Below, piece by piece: positions 26,276 to 36,080 of a stretch of DNA of 64,000 bases; position 1 is the first letter of the stretch; each line of letters starts with the position of its first letter. The position numbers and the translations under genes were made by a program. The stretch is from Bacteroidota bacterium (GTDB lineage: Bacteria > Bacteroidota > Bacteroidia > Flavobacteriales_D > Crocinitomicaceae), in NCBI GenBank assembly GCA_016192075.1, contig JACPUU010000006.1, positions 1 to 64,000 on the forward strand, read 5' to 3'. A model generated the notes under the pieces. The model did no database searches and was not told where the DNA came from. It was given only the letters and a program-made list of their open reading frames with translations.

Positions 26276-27640
26276 TTACAATGCTCTTACAGCTGCTTTA
26301 AATTGTCTGCCGCGATCCTCGTAATTTTCAAACAAATCAAAACTGGCACAGGCAGGTGAAAGCAATACGGTGTCGTCTTTTTTAGCAAACCGGTAAGACA
26401 ATGCCACGGCTTCATAAGCAGAACCTGCTTCAGCAATTACATCTACCGTACCGCTGAATGCTTCTTTAATTTTTGCATTGTCTTTGCCCAGGCAAACGAT
26501 GGCTTTTACTTTATCTTTAACCAATGGCAGCAGTGATTCATAGTCGTTGCCTTTATCAACCCCACCCACAATCCATACGGTTGGCTTGTCCATACTTTCC
26601 AGGGCATACCAAACTGAATTTACATTTGTTGCCTTGGAGTCATTGATGAATTCAATGCCATTTACTTTAGCCACAAACTCAAGCCGGTGTTCGACGTTTT
26701 TAAAGTCCGATAAACTTTCGCGGATTGACTCTTTGCGGATTTCCAAAATTTTCGCTGCAATACCTGATGCTAACGAATTTTGTGTGTTGTGTTTCCCTTT
26801 CAGGGACAAATCGTGGATCGACATACTAAATTCAGGTTTAAGGTTTATATTTATTTGGTTGTTGTTTACGTATCCTACCATTCCTTCTGTTTTTTCAATA
26901 GAGAATGGCACCAGGTGAGCGGCTATTTTTCCTGCCGGGTGCCCGGCAGACAAGCGTTTTTCAATTTCACTGAGAATGATCGGATCATCTGCATTGTAGA
27001 TGAACCAGTCATTTGCTGTCATGTTTTGAATTACACGGAATTTAGAGTCTACATAATTCTGCATTTCATAATTGTAGCGGTCCATGTGATCAGGCGTGAT
27101 GTTTGTCAGAATAGCAATATCTGCCTTGAAATCATACATGTCATCCAGCTGAAAAGAGCTTAGTTCAATCACATAAATTTCTGCTTCATCATCAATTACC
27201 AGGCGCGCCAGTGATTTGCCAACATTACCGGCCAGCTCTGCCTTTTTACCGGCATTTTTGAGAATGTGGTGAATCCACAGTGTAGTAGTTGTTTTACCAT
27301 TTGACCCGGTTATACAAACCATTTTTTTGGAGGTGTAACGACCGGCAAATTCTATTTCACTGATGATTGGAACTTTTTTCTCACGCAGTTTTTTAATGAT
27401 GGGTGCTTTATCAGGAATGCCCGGACTTTTAATCACCAGGTCAGCTGCCAGAATACGCTCTTCGGTATGCTTTCCTTCTTCATATTCCAGCGCATTTTCT
27501 TCGAGTTCTTTTTTGTAAGAAGGTTTTATTTTTCCGGAATCAGACAAGAAAACAGCATGTCCTTTTGCTTTTGCCAAAAGCGCGGCACCCACTCCGCTTT
27601 CGCCGGCGCCCAGAATCACAATGGTTTGTTTTGTACTCAT
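26276..27640 (-). CDS. murD: UDP-N-acetylmuramoyl-L-alanine--D-glutamate ligase
   Basis: Adds D-glutamate to UDP-MurNAc-L-Ala. The 454-residue Mur ligase shows the N-terminal loop ILGAGESGVGAALLA (9-23), ATP loop GSNGKTTTT (112-120), NITPDHMDRY and the C-terminal INDSKATN block. Residues ~231-237 (GHPAG region) are encoded by an 18-bp palindrome that could be a small in-frame insertion. It lies 18 nt after mraY and 14 nt before ftsW. Confidence 0.96.
   Translation of the reverse strand: MSTKQTIVILGAGESGVGAALLAKAKGHAVFLSDSGKIKPSYKKELEENALEYEEGKHTEERILAADLVIKSPGIPDKAPIIKKLREKKVPIISEIEFAGRYTSKKMVCITGSNGKTTTTLWIHHILKNAGKKAELAGNVGKSLARLVIDDEAEIYVIELSSFQLDDMYDFKADIAILTNITPDHMDRYNYEMQNYVDSKFRVIQNMTANDWFIYNADDPIILSEIEKRLSAGHPAGKIAAHLVPFSIEKTEGMVGYVNNNQININLKPEFSMSIHDLSLKGKHNTQNSLASGIAAKILEIRKESIRESLSDFKNVEHRLEFVAKVNGIEFINDSKATNVNSVWYALESMDKPTVWIVGGVDKGNDYESLLPLVKDKVKAIVCLGKDNAKIKEAFSGTVDVIAEAGSAYEAVALSYRFAKKDDTVLLSPACASFDLFENYEDRGRQFKAAVRAL
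26932..26949. repeat. Short palindrome inside murD
   Basis: CTGCCGGG-TG-CCCGGCAG, a perfect 8-bp-arm palindrome in the frame. It encodes part of LSAGHPAGKIA, a low-conservation stretch between conserved MurD blocks. Possibly a REP-like insertion. Confidence 0.75.
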
Positions 27641-27658
27641 GCTATAATTAAAATGCGT

Positions 27659-28897
27659 TTAACGAAGTTTCAGTGTTACAATGGTCATTACTGCCAGTAT
27701 CAATCCGACAATCCAGAATCGCGCAACAATTTTTGCTTCATGAATTCCCAGTTTCTGAAAGTGATGGTGCAGCGGTGCCATTTTGAAAATGCGGCGGCCT
27801 TCACCAAATTTTCGTTTGGTGTATTTGAACCAGCCTACCTGCATAATCACGGATAGATTTTCAGCTAAAAAAACACCGCATAAAACCGGCAGCAACAATT
27901 CTTTGCGGATGAGAATAGCAAATACTGCAATAATACCCCCAATGGCCAGACTGCCGGTGTCACCCATAAACACTTGTGCCGGATACGAATTGTACCACAA
28001 AAATCCAATGCAGGCACCCATAAAAGCAGAGATAAAAATTACCAGTTCTGCCGAGTCAGGAATGTACATGACATTCAGGTAATCGGCAAACTCCATGTGA
28101 CCTGAAACGTAGGCCAGAATAGCCAATGCAATGGCAATGATGCCTGATGTACCGGTAGCCAGCCCATCCAGTCCATCGGTCATGTTGGCGCCGTTTGAAA
28201 TTGCGACAATGATGAAAATAACTACCGGAATAAACAACAGCCAGCCGTAACTTTTTGCGGTATCACCAATCAGCCAGTTGTAATTAAATTCATTGTCTTT
28301 TACAAACGGAATGGTAGTCGTCATGTCTTTGGTCATTACCCATTTGGTGCCCGGATCTGCCTCTTTGTGTTTGTCCGTTACATCTATACTGTTGGGTACA
28401 TTTTGTGTAGCCGGAACGTTGTCATGCACCTGCACATTGGGGCTGAAATAAAGCATAGACCCAACGATAACCCCCACAATAATCTGCCCTATAATTTTAA
28501 AGCGTCCGGCCAGGCCTTCTTTGTTCTTTTTAAATACTTTGATGTAATCGTCAATGAACCCGATCAGCCCCAACAGAACGGTTGCTATGATCATGATGAT
28601 CACATAAATATTTTCAAGTTTGGCAAATAACAAGGTTGGTATTAATACAGCAGCCAGAATAATTAAACCACCCATGGTAGGTGTGCCTTCTTTTGCTTTT
28701 TGCCCGTCAAGGCCCAGGTCACGAACGGTTTCTCCAATCTGTTGTTTTTTCAGCAGCGCAATAATCCGTTTTCCAAAAACCATGGAAATAAGCAGCGAGG
28801 TAATAATGGCCATAGCTGCTCTGAACGAGATGTAATCGAAGACTCCGGCTCCCGGAACGCCTAACGAATCTAAGTAGTGAAAGAGGTAATACAACAT
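27659..28897 (-). CDS. mraY: Phospho-N-acetylmuramoyl-pentapeptide transferase
   Basis: Transfers phospho-MurNAc-pentapeptide to undecaprenyl phosphate to form lipid I. The 412-residue polytopic protein has the catalytic region TPTMGGL and [17 protein letters not shown] (conserved acidic pair), [10 protein letters not shown] (third aspartate) and [12 protein letters not shown]. It carries the longer periplasmic/cytoplasmic insert (about 155-205) common in Bacteroidota MraY, which explains the length above the usual 360. It shares 1 nt with murE. Confidence 0.97.
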   Translation of the reverse strand: MLYYLFHYLDSLGVPGAGVFDYISFRAAMAIITSLLISMVFGKRIIALLKKQQIGETVRDLGLDGQKAKEGTPTMGGLIILAAVLIPTLLFAKLENIYVIIMIIATVLLGLIGFIDDYIKVFKKNKEGLAGRFKIIGQIIVGVIVGSMLYFSPNVQVHDNVPATQNVPNSIDVTDKHKEADPGTKWVMTKDMTTTIPFVKDNEFNYNWLIGDTAKSYGWLLFIPVVIFIIVAISNGANMTDGLDGLATGTSGIIAIALAILAYVSGHMEFADYLNVMYIPDSAELVIFISAFMGACIGFLWYNSYPAQVFMGDTGSLAIGGIIAVFAILIRKELLLPVLCGVFLAENLSVIMQVGWFKYTKRKFGEGRRIFKMAPLHHHFQKLGIHEAKIVARFWIVGLILAVMTIVTLKLR

Positions 28898-30360
28898 TAT
28901 TTATTCAGGGTTTTAAGGATTTCTTTTACAGTTTCAAAATCATCAAACGGATATTTTACACCGTTGATTTCCTGGTATTTTTCATGACCTTTTCCGGCAA
29001 TCAGTAAAATATCACCGGGCTGCGCCAGGGCACAGGCTACTTTAATTGCTTCAGCCCGATTGGTCACTGAAAGCGCACGGGCACTTTTTTCAACCGGCAC
29101 CCCTTTTTGCATTTCACGAATGATGTCATCGGGATTTTCAGAACGCGGATTATCGGATGTCAAAATAACCTTGTCACTCAGCTCTGCAGCAATTTCTGCC
29201 ATTACCGGGCGTTTGGTGCGGTCACGGTCTCCGCCACAACCAACAACCGTAATTACCTGCTCATTGCGGGTGCGAACAGTTTGAATGGTACCCAATACAT
29301 TTTTCAATGCATCAGGTGTGTGCGCATAATCTACAATAGCGGTAATTTTAGAAGGCGAGGTAAAATATTCAAAGCGGCCTTCGACCGATTTCAATTTGCT
29401 GATACCTGTTAACACCTCAATCGGGTCACGGCCTAATTCAACCGCAATGGCATAAACACTCAGCAAATTGTACGCATTAAATCCACCAATCAGGTTGGTA
29501 TAAACTTCGTGACCGTTGATGGTGAGAATTAAACCGGCAAAGGTGTTTTCCATAATTTTGGCTTTGTAATCAGCCAGCGTCTGCAATGCCAGTGTGCGGA
29601 TTTTTGCCCTGGTATTCTGCACCATCACCATGCCGTTTGCATCATCAATATTGACAATAGCAACTGCATTTGGTCCCAGGTTATCAAAGAATGCTTTTTT
29701 AGCATTGATATACTCACGAAACGTTTTGTGATAATCCAAATGGTCGTGTGTAATGTTGGTGAACAATGCCACTTTAAAATCCAGCCCGGTAATACGGTGC
29801 TGATGCACTGCGTGTGAACTCACTTCCATAAAACAGTATGCACAGCCGGCATCCACCATCTCACGCAGTAATCTGTTCAACTCAACCGGATCAGGAGTTG
29901 TATGCGTAGAAGGAATTTCCAGTTCACCAATTTTATTCACTACTGTGGAAAGCAATCCAACTTTAAAACCGAAGTCCGTAAACAATTTATGGAGTAACGT
30001 TGTTGTTGTTGTTTTTCCGTTTGTTCCCGTAATACCCACCAACGTTAATTGCTGCGATGCATTGTCGTAAAAATTAGCTGCCATGTAGGCAAGCGCAACG
30101 GATGAATCTTTTACCTGCACGTACGTTACCTGCGGTACCATTTTTACCGGCAGGTCTTCACAAACCACCACGGTGGCTCCTGTCAGAATGGCCTTTTCAA
30201 TGAACTGGTGCCCATCTGCCTGAACGCCTTTCACCGCAACAAAAACAGCATTTTCAACCATTTTGCGCGAATCAAAAACAATACCTGCAATGCGTTTATC
30301 CATTGATCCATGCACGGAAACCAGGTTGACTTTATACAATATGTCCTGCAAATTTTTCAC
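28897..30360 (-). CDS. murE: UDP-MurNAc-L-Ala-D-Glu:2,6-diaminopimelate ligase
   Basis: Adds the third residue of the stem peptide. The 487-residue Mur ligase has the ATP loop [10 protein letters not shown] (112-121), [17 protein letters not shown], and the [12 protein letters not shown] block. The DNPR signature is associated with meso-diaminopimelate rather than lysine, so the wall is predicted to be of the DAP type. It shares one base with both mraY and ftsI, so the genes are tightly coupled. Confidence 0.96.
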   Translation of the reverse strand: MKNLQDILYKVNLVSVHGSMDKRIAGIVFDSRKMVENAVFVAVKGVQADGHQFIEKAILTGATVVVCEDLPVKMVPQVTYVQVKDSSVALAYMAANFYDNASQQLTLVGITGTNGKTTTTTLLHKLFTDFGFKVGLLSTVVNKIGELEIPSTHTTPDPVELNRLLREMVDAGCAYCFMEVSSHAVHQHRITGLDFKVALFTNITHDHLDYHKTFREYINAKKAFFDNLGPNAVAIVNIDDANGMVMVQNTRAKIRTLALQTLADYKAKIMENTFAGLILTINGHEVYTNLIGGFNAYNLLSVYAIAVELGRDPIEVLTGISKLKSVEGRFEYFTSPSKITAIVDYAHTPDALKNVLGTIQTVRTRNEQVITVVGCGGDRDRTKRPVMAEIAAELSDKVILTSDNPRSENPDDIIREMQKGVPVEKSARALSVTNRAEAIKVACALAQPGDILLIAGKGHEKYQEINGVKYPFDDFETVKEILKTLNK

Positions 30361-32444
30361 TACCTCAGTTCAAGTTTGATTGTTTGACCTTTTACAAATA
30401 CATCACCGGCTGTGAGTGATTGTGCAACCACTCTTCCACTGCCTGAAACCACCACATGCAAGCCTGCATTTTCACACAAAAAAACAGCATCATTCAGTGG
30501 CATGCCGGTTAAATTTGGCACATGTGTTTTATCGACATACCGGGGTTCAAGCGTTACATATTCGCCTTCCAGACCGGCAATGGCCCAGTTTTGATTCTGG
30601 CTTAAATCTTTGTATTTAACCCCCAGTTTTTCAAGCACGGTAACAGCGTCATTGGCATAACCTGCTTTAACACGCGGGTGTGTGGCAATGCGATTCAACC
30701 CGTTGTAATTGGGATGATATTCCATCGAAGATGAAAACACCTTGTTGGCAATAGCCGCAAAAACGGTTCCTGAAACCTCAGCTCCATAAATTTGTTTGGT
30801 AGGACCTGAAATGGAAACTATACACGAGTATTTTGGTTTGTCTGCCGGAAAGTAACCCACAAAAGAAGCCAGGTAACCACCGCCATATCCCTGATTGGTA
30901 TTCACCAATTGAGCGGTTCCGGTTTTACCGGCAATTTTAAAGTTGGCGCTTTTCAATCCGCTTCCGGTTCCGCGTTCAACAACTCCTTCCAGACAGATTT
31001 TTAATTTTTCGAGCGTTTCATCCGAGCAGATTTTTTCTTTGAGAACTATTTTTTCAAACGTTTTCAGCGTATGTCCTTCTTTGCGGATTTCTTTCACAAA
31101 CTGGGGTTTTACCAATTCTGCGTTATTGGCGACAGCATTGTAAAAAGCCAGAATCTGCATGGGGGTTAATTCCACTTCATAACCAATAGCCATCTGTGGC
31201 AGTGTATAACCAGACCATCCCGGTTGTCCTTCATTTTTAACCAGGGGCATAGGTTCTCCTGAAATGTCAAGACCTAATGTGTCTGCAATTCCAAACGTTT
31301 TGATACGGTCAATAAACTGCTGCGGATCTTTGCTGTAAGCGTCATTCACAATTTTGGAGAATACATTGGATGATTTTTCAAAGGCGCGCTGAATGGTTAT
31401 TTTTCCATACCCTTCTTCGTCGTGATCTTTTACCGTAAGGTCATAGAACTGATACTTTCCATAGGCTCCCACTGAATCTGTGATACTGACTTTGTGGTCT
31501 TCAAGCAAAGCCATCAGCGATATCAGTTTAAATGTTGAACCCGGGTCAGAACGCGTTGCTACAGCATGGTTGAAACTCTCATAGTATTTTCCATCTTCAC
31601 CGCGGGTAAGGTTGGCAATGGCTTTTACAAAACCAGTTTCCACTTCCATCAGAACTACGCTGCCGTATTTTGCATTTTGATTTTCGAGCTGTTTGCGCAA
31701 TTCATTTTCAGCCACATCCTGAATATCTATGTTAATCGATGTGACAATGTCGGCCCCATCTACCGGATCTTTCAGGTATTCGCTGCCAACCGGTTTCCAG
31801 CTGTTATTCACCCACTGTTTGTTTACCAGGCCATATTCACCGGTGAGGTAATAGTCAAAACCACCTTCCAGCCCAACGGGTTTAATGCCTTCCCGTTTGT
31901 AGCCCAATGTACGCTGTGCCAGTTCACCGTAAGGCATTTCACGCTTCATGTATTTTTCTTCAATGTAACCGCCTTTGTATTTTTTTTCACGCAGAATGTG
32001 AAAAGTTCTCACTTGTTGAACCACGTCGTATTTTACTTTTTTGGCAAGGGGGTAATACCGGTTTTTATGCTGGCGTTCCATGCGGAGTTCAGTCTCCCAA
32101 TCGGCTTTTGTTTTTTCAGGAAAAATGGTTGACAGTTCGTACGCCAGTGAATCAATTTCCTGGTACAATTCATCGTTCATCACTGTCAGATCAATATACA
32201 GATTGAATAGCGGAACAGAGGTGACCAGGTCGCTGTAATCGTCTGCCAAAATACGTCCCCGGCTGGGTTCAATGGAATCAATTTTAGTGCTCACTTCATT
32301 GCCTGAAGCATCCACAATGGTAACATCGGGAACCACATTGCCATACTGGATGTAGCAAATACGCACAACAATCACCACCATGGTGATTACTGCCATAATG
32401 TACAGGAAGTACGATTTAATATAGAGTTCCTTTTTTTCGTCCAT
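30360..32444 (-). CDS. ftsI: Division-specific transpeptidase FtsI/PBP3-like with one PASTA domain
   Basis: A class B penicillin-binding protein that cross-links septal peptidoglycan. One N-terminal transmembrane helix (~12-30) is followed by a pedestal domain (PSRGRILADD near 60-69) and a transpeptidase domain with the active-site motifs STFK (303-306), SSN (358-360) and KTG (507-509). A C-terminal PASTA domain covers ~629-694 (VPNLTGMPLNDAVFLCENAG). A PASTA tail is common in Bacteroidota FtsI but absent in enterobacteria. It shares single bases with murE and ftsL. Confidence 0.95.
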   Translation of the reverse strand: MDEKKELYIKSYFLYIMAVITMVVIVVRICYIQYGNVVPDVTIVDASGNEVSTKIDSIEPSRGRILADDYSDLVTSVPLFNLYIDLTVMNDELYQEIDSLAYELSTIFPEKTKADWETELRMERQHKNRYYPLAKKVKYDVVQQVRTFHILREKKYKGGYIEEKYMKREMPYGELAQRTLGYKREGIKPVGLEGGFDYYLTGEYGLVNKQWVNNSWKPVGSEYLKDPVDGADIVTSINIDIQDVAENELRKQLENQNAKYGSVVLMEVETGFVKAIANLTRGEDGKYYESFNHAVATRSDPGSTFKLISLMALLEDHKVSITDSVGAYGKYQFYDLTVKDHDEEGYGKITIQRAFEKSSNVFSKIVNDAYSKDPQQFIDRIKTFGIADTLGLDISGEPMPLVKNEGQPGWSGYTLPQMAIGYEVELTPMQILAFYNAVANNAELVKPQFVKEIRKEGHTLKTFEKIVLKEKICSDETLEKLKICLEGVVERGTGSGLKSANFKIAGKTGTAQLVNTNQGYGGGYLASFVGYFPADKPKYSCIVSISGPTKQIYGAEVSGTVFAAIANKVFSSSMEYHPNYNGLNRIATHPRVKAGYANDAVTVLEKLGVKYKDLSQNQNWAIAGLEGEYVTLEPRYVDKTHVPNLTGMPLNDAVFLCENAGLHVVVSGSGRVVAQSLTAGDVFVKGQTIKLELR

Positions 32445-32875
32445 TATTCAAACACGTATTTGCGTACGCGGATTTTTTTGGGTGAGCTGGTGCTTTCTTT
32501 CACCCCTGTTGGTTCCAATCGTAAGGCAATTTGTCTTCTGCCCCGCTGGGTATTGTAATCGGTTGTCAGCGTGTAAAATTCTGAGTTCAGTTCACCCAGT
32601 TCTTTTTCAAGCTGCACTTCATGTTTGGTAACTGTTTCACCGTAATAGCCCCAGGCAATCACAAAAACCAGTAAAAAGCCGACAAAAAAAGTAAAGGGCA
32701 GGTTGCGGAGAAATGTATCACGGGTTAAAAACTCCCCGTTCATGATCTGCACAAACGTTCTACCTGAAAAAAGTTTATTCTTTTTTTCTGGTTGCTCCGT
32801 TTCCGGTGATGCGTTTTCCACAACGGGTTCTTCTGCGTTCGCCTCTTCTTCTGTTATGTATTTGTTTTTACTCAT
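32444..32875 (-). CDS. ftsL: FtsL-like cell division protein
   Basis: A 143-residue bitopic protein: an acidic, charged N-terminal tail (~1-50), one transmembrane helix (FTFFVGFLLVFVIAWGYYG, ~62-80) and a short periplasmic segment with a coiled-coil tendency (VQLEKELGELNSEFYTLTTD). Position between rsmH and ftsI, topology and length match the Bacteroidota FtsL family, which has little sequence identity to E. coli FtsL. It probably bridges FtsI/FtsW with FtsQ. Confidence 0.85.
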   Translation of the reverse strand: MSKNKYITEEEANAEEPVVENASPETEQPEKKNKLFSGRTFVQIMNGEFLTRDTFLRNLPFTFFVGFLLVFVIAWGYYGETVTKHEVQLEKELGELNSEFYTLTTDYNTQRGRRQIALRLEPTGVKESTSSPKKIRVRKYVFE

Positions 32876-32886
32876 TTTTCTTTTTC

Positions 32887-32991
32887 AGGAGTTAGGATAT
32901 TGGATTTAGGAGTTCGTGGTTTTTATTCTTTATTCGTATTCCGTTTTCTGTTTATTCATACTAAATCCTAACTCCTTAATCCCTGATCCTC
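32887..32991. repeat. Palindromic repeat between rsmH and ftsL
   Basis: Arms AGGAGTTAGGATA / ATTTAGGAGTT on one side and CTAAATCCTAACTCCT on the other flank an AT-rich middle. The sequence is related to the ftsA-ftsZ repeat at 20174-20236. It fills the 120-nt gap in an otherwise tightly packed operon. Confidence 0.8.
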
Positions 32992-32995
32992 TTTT

Positions 32996-33904
32996 CTAAA
33001 TCTTCTCAGCAATGCGCAATTTGGCGCTGCGTGACCGCGGATTCCGTTCCAACTCTTCATCAGTTGGTATCAGCGGTTTATTGTTTATGGCTTCAAACGG
33101 TTTGGTCACTTTTCCAAACATGTCTTTGTCAAATTCACCATCAAAACTGCCGCTTCGAATAAAATTTTTCACCAGCCGGTCCTCAATGCTGTGGTAGGAT
33201 ATCACCACCAGCCTTCCGCCTTTTTTCAACACTTTGGCGCTTTGTTCCAGCATGTCCATCAGGGCACCCATTTCATCGTTCACTTCAATGCGGATAGCCT
33301 GAAAAACCTGTGCTAAAAACTGGTGCCGTTTTTGCGGCGGAACTAACGGACTCAGCAAATCAACCAGTTCTTTGGTGGTATCAATTTTGTGTTTGCTGCG
33401 TGCCTGCAGAATAATGGAAACCACTTTTTTGGTGTTTTGCAAATCAGCGTACGCATTGAAAATGCGAAACAGTTCCGGTTCAGAATATTGATTGATGACT
33501 TTGTGTGCGCTGAGTGCTGCATTTTTGTTCATGCGCATATCCAGTTTGCCTTCTTCACGAATGGAAAAGCCGCGGTCACCGGTATCAAACTGGTGTGATG
33601 AAACACCCAGATCGGCCAGAATTGCATCGGCCTCCATCAAATCGTAAAACTTCATGAAGTTGATCAGGAACCGGAAGTTGGCGTTGACTAAAACAAAGCG
33701 GGAATCGTCAATTCTGTTTTCGAGTGCGTCGTCGTCCTGGTCAAATGAAATAAGGATACCTTTTTTACCAAGCCGGTTGAGAATTTCGCGCGAATGACCA
33801 CCGCCACCAAACGTGACATCAACCACTATGCCTGATTTTGGAATATTCAGGGCATCGATTGATTCTTTAAAAAGTACAGGTACGTGATATACGCTATTCG
33901 TCAT
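32996..33904 (-). CDS. rsmH: 16S rRNA (cytosine(1402)-N(4))-methyltransferase RsmH
   Basis: N4-methylates C1402 of 16S rRNA. The 302-residue protein has SAM motif I VVDVTFGGGGHSREIL (27-42), ILADLGVSSHQFD, DRGFSIREEGKLDMRM and VISYHSIEDRLVKNF. It overlaps mraZ by 11 nt at its start and is followed by a repeat-filled gap before ftsL. This is the standard second gene of the dcw cluster. Confidence 0.97.
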   Translation of the reverse strand: MTNSVYHVPVLFKESIDALNIPKSGIVVDVTFGGGGHSREILNRLGKKGILISFDQDDDALENRIDDSRFVLVNANFRFLINFMKFYDLMEADAILADLGVSSHQFDTGDRGFSIREEGKLDMRMNKNAALSAHKVINQYSEPELFRIFNAYADLQNTKKVVSIILQARSKHKIDTTKELVDLLSPLVPPQKRHQFLAQVFQAIRIEVNDEMGALMDMLEQSAKVLKKGGRLVVISYHSIEDRLVKNFIRSGSFDGEFDKDMFGKVTKPFEAINNKPLIPTDEELERNPRSRSAKLRIAEKI

Positions 33905-34358
33905 TTTCGGAGTCAGTTTCTCCCATCACCTCATCAGCCAGGTCAGCGAAATCTGCGAAATTGTCCTTCATCAATTTGAAGTATTCTTTCTTATCCCAGA
34001 TCTCAATCCTGTCATTGTACGCCGTTAACATTATTTCCTTCTTCAATCCAATGCGCTCTGTCAGGGTGGTTGGAATCAGCAGTCGGCCGGCATTGTCCAG
34101 CGTCAGTTGTTTCGCTCCCTGATGAAAGAGGCGGTAAAACATCCGGTTTTTTGGTTTGAACAAATTCAGTTTTGCCAACTTGTTGCTCACCTTGTCCCAT
34201 TCATTCATCGGGTACAGGGTTAAACAGTTTTCAAAGCCCTTGTTCATCATAAAAAGTTCGTTGGCAGCAGGGTCCAATTGCTTTCTCAATCCGGCAGGGA
34301 AGAGAAACCTCCCTTTGGAATCAAGTGCACATTCGAATTCGCCTACCAAACCGGCCAT
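33894..34358 (-). CDS. mraZ: Transcriptional regulator MraZ
   Basis: First gene of the dcw cluster; MraZ binds repeated TGGGA-like boxes in its own promoter and represses the operon. The 154-residue protein has two SpoVT/AbrB-like swapped-hairpin domains: ECALDSKGRFLFPAGLRK (~8-25) and LTLDNAGRLLIPTTLTER (~84-101). The C-terminal acidic tail (DEVMGETDSENDE) is longer than in E. coli. Candidate operator boxes lie at 34395-34409 and 34518-34543. Confidence 0.96.
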   Translation of the reverse strand: MAGLVGEFECALDSKGRFLFPAGLRKQLDPAANELFMMNKGFENCLTLYPMNEWDKVSNKLAKLNLFKPKNRMFYRLFHQGAKQLTLDNAGRLLIPTTLTERIGLKKEIMLTAYNDRIEIWDKKEYFKLMKDNFADFADLADEVMGETDSENDE

Positions 34359-34394
34359 TTTACATGGATTAGAGTGTAAAAATAAATATTAAGT

Positions 34395-34409
34395 TCCCAC
34401 AAATTACCA
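34395..34409 (-). promoter_or_regulatory. Candidate MraZ operator (sense to mraZ)
   Basis: On the minus strand this reads TGGTA-N5-TGGGA, two MraZ-like boxes with a 10-bp period, 37 nt before the mraZ start. Spacing and motif match the known MraZ-binding direct repeats. Confidence 0.65.
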
Positions 34410-34517
34410 CTAAACGTTTGTTTGTTGATAACTTTTGACTCTTGATGGTAATACTATACGCGATAAAATGCATTTGGTTACAGTATTTATAGGGATTTTT
34501 AAGCGTCAGGTATCGGG

Positions 34518-34543
34518 TGGTAAATTGTGGGATATTTTTGGGA
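34518..34543 (+). promoter_or_regulatory. Second MraZ-like box cluster, inverted
   Basis: On the plus strand: TGGTA (34518), TGGGA (34528) and TGGGA (34539). Its first 15 bases nearly repeat the sense copy at 34395-34409 but in opposite orientation, 160 nt from mraZ. Together they could frame the dcw promoter. Confidence 0.5.
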
Positions 34544-34710
34544 TATGTTGACAAATGGCTTCCTCTCCACTCTTTCTCCTCTCCGAGGGATAAGTGCTCA
34601 TATCTAACTAAAAATAACCAATTCATTATAAACCTCACTAAACACAGGGATTCCAGCCCTTTTTAGTTGCTCGTTCATTTAGACCTCTTTTGGTTCCTTT
34701 TGGTAGTTTT

Positions 34711-34729
34711 TGTTACCCATTTGTTACCC
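34711..34729 (+). other. Candidate left attachment/integrase-binding repeat
   Basis: TGTTACCCATTTGTTACCC, 121 nt before the integrase start. It recurs with two mismatches at 46892-46910. It contains two GTTACCC half sites 11 bp apart. Proposed as the left end of the integrated element. Confidence 0.45.
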
Positions 34730-34849
34730 GCATTTTTCACTGGATTTCTTGAAGGTTCAAGAACCCTTCAAACCCTTTCGGGCTTTCGGATATTTACAGA
34801 AATATCCACGGAGCGAAGGGAAGTTTTAACATTTAAAACAGTAGAGAGT

Positions 34850-35986
34850 ATGGGAATCCATTTAAGAGAAAAAAAACTGGGAAACGGTCAGGTATCATTA
34901 TACCTCGATATTTATCACAACAAACACCGCTGGTATGAGTTTTTAGATATTCATATCAGCAAAGGTAAACCAAGTGCAGAGGACAAAGAAAAGAGGCAGT
35001 TAGCACAGCAGATCAAAATCAAACGTGAAAACGAGCTGATTGTACAGGACAACGGGTTAATTAATAGAGGACATCAGAAAGCGGATTTTGTTCGGTGGTT
35101 TGAAACATACGCACTTGAAAAACCGGCTAAATCTCATTACAGATTAGTGTTGCGCTATATTAAAGACTATATAGGACATCGCTCCTTGACCTTTCAGGCC
35201 ATTACGCCAGAATGGATTAAAGGATTTATAATGTTCCTGTTAACCAAAGTGAGCAACAATACTGCAAGGGATTATGTAAAATCCATGAGAACGGCTTTAG
35301 GTGATGCAGAACGCACGGACATCATTCGTAAAAGTCCATTCAGATTGTTGGAGAAAAAGGACATGCTCAGGTATCAGGACTCTTTCAGAAAAGCATATTC
35401 AGTTGAGGAACTGCAACGGCTGATTGCAACACCCTTTGACATTCCGTTACAAATGAAAGAGGTTTATTTGTTCAGTTGCTTTTCGGGATTGCGTTGGAGT
35501 GATGTTAATGGTTTGCGCTGGTCGCAAATCATCGTAAAACAAATAGCGGATGAAGAACACTATTTTATCAATTTCCAGCAGGAGAAAACAGAAGGAATCG
35601 AATATCAGCCACTTTCAGCACAGGCCGTTGAAATTCTTCAACGAAGAAAAATCAGGCGCATGGAAGAATCCCTGAGTGCTTATGTGTTTCCTGATATTCG
35701 AGAACTTAAGAATAACCGCTCCATGAACCGAAGGATAAACTACTGTCTCAAAGCATGGGCAGAAGCAGCGGGGTTAAACCCTAAGCAAATGCACTTTCAT
35801 ACCTCAAGACACACCTTCGCAACAAACCTGCTTGAACATTCACCTGACGGGGATTTGTGGACGGTATCCAAGTTGTTAGGTCATAAATCAATTCAGACAA
35901 CCATGATTTATGCAAAGGTGCGTGATAAGCGAAAAGCAGCAGCAGTCAAATCGTTGCCAATGCTGAATTTACAGGCTGCGATTTAA
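34850..35986 (+). CDS. Tyrosine-type site-specific recombinase/integrase
   Basis: Catalyses integration and excision of the surrounding element. Started at the ATG at 34850 (MGIHLREKKLGNGQVSLYLD) it has 378 residues; the frame is open 183 nt further upstream but that part covers repeat-rich, non-family sequence. Domains are an arm-binding N-terminus (~1-90), a SAM-like core-binding domain (~95-200) and the catalytic domain with R in FSGLRWSDVNGL, HTSRHTF, GHKSIQTT and the nucleophile Y in TMIYAKV. The R-H-R-H-Y set is complete, so it is probably active. A strong terminator follows. Confidence 0.93.
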   Translation: MGIHLREKKLGNGQVSLYLDIYHNKHRWYEFLDIHISKGKPSAEDKEKRQLAQQIKIKRENELIVQDNGLINRGHQKADFVRWFETYALEKPAKSHYRLVLRYIKDYIGHRSLTFQAITPEWIKGFIMFLLTKVSNNTARDYVKSMRTALGDAERTDIIRKSPFRLLEKKDMLRYQDSFRKAYSVEELQRLIATPFDIPLQMKEVYLFSCFSGLRWSDVNGLRWSQIIVKQIADEEHYFINFQQEKTEGIEYQPLSAQAVEILQRRKIRRMEESLSAYVFPDIRELKNNRSMNRRINYCLKAWAEAAGLNPKQMHFHTSRHTFATNLLEHSPDGDLWTVSKLLGHKSIQTTMIYAKVRDKRKAAAVKSLPMLNLQAAI

Positions 35987-36005
35987 TCCATGTAAATCAA
36001 AAAAT

Positions 36006-36037
36006 CAAAGAGCCGGGTCATTGAGCCCGGCTTTTTT
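36006..36037 (+). terminator. Intrinsic terminator after the integrase gene
   Basis: AGCCGGG (36011-36017) pairs with CCCGGCT (36026-36032) and is followed by a T run, 20 nt after the integrase stop. Confidence 0.88.
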
Positions 36038-36080
36038 AGTTTTCAGTAGTGAAAAATAATACTCCTATCCAGCATTCAAT

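Noticed and set aside
31566-32132. 188-codon plus-strand frame opposite ftsI
   Set aside because: It lies wholly antisense to conserved ftsI coding sequence, has no domain and no promoter; it is a by-product of codon use on the other strand.
34667-34849. N-terminal extension of the integrase
   Set aside because: The added residues are encoded by the repeat-bearing upstream region and do not match integrase N-termini; the ATG at 34850 gives a standard protein.
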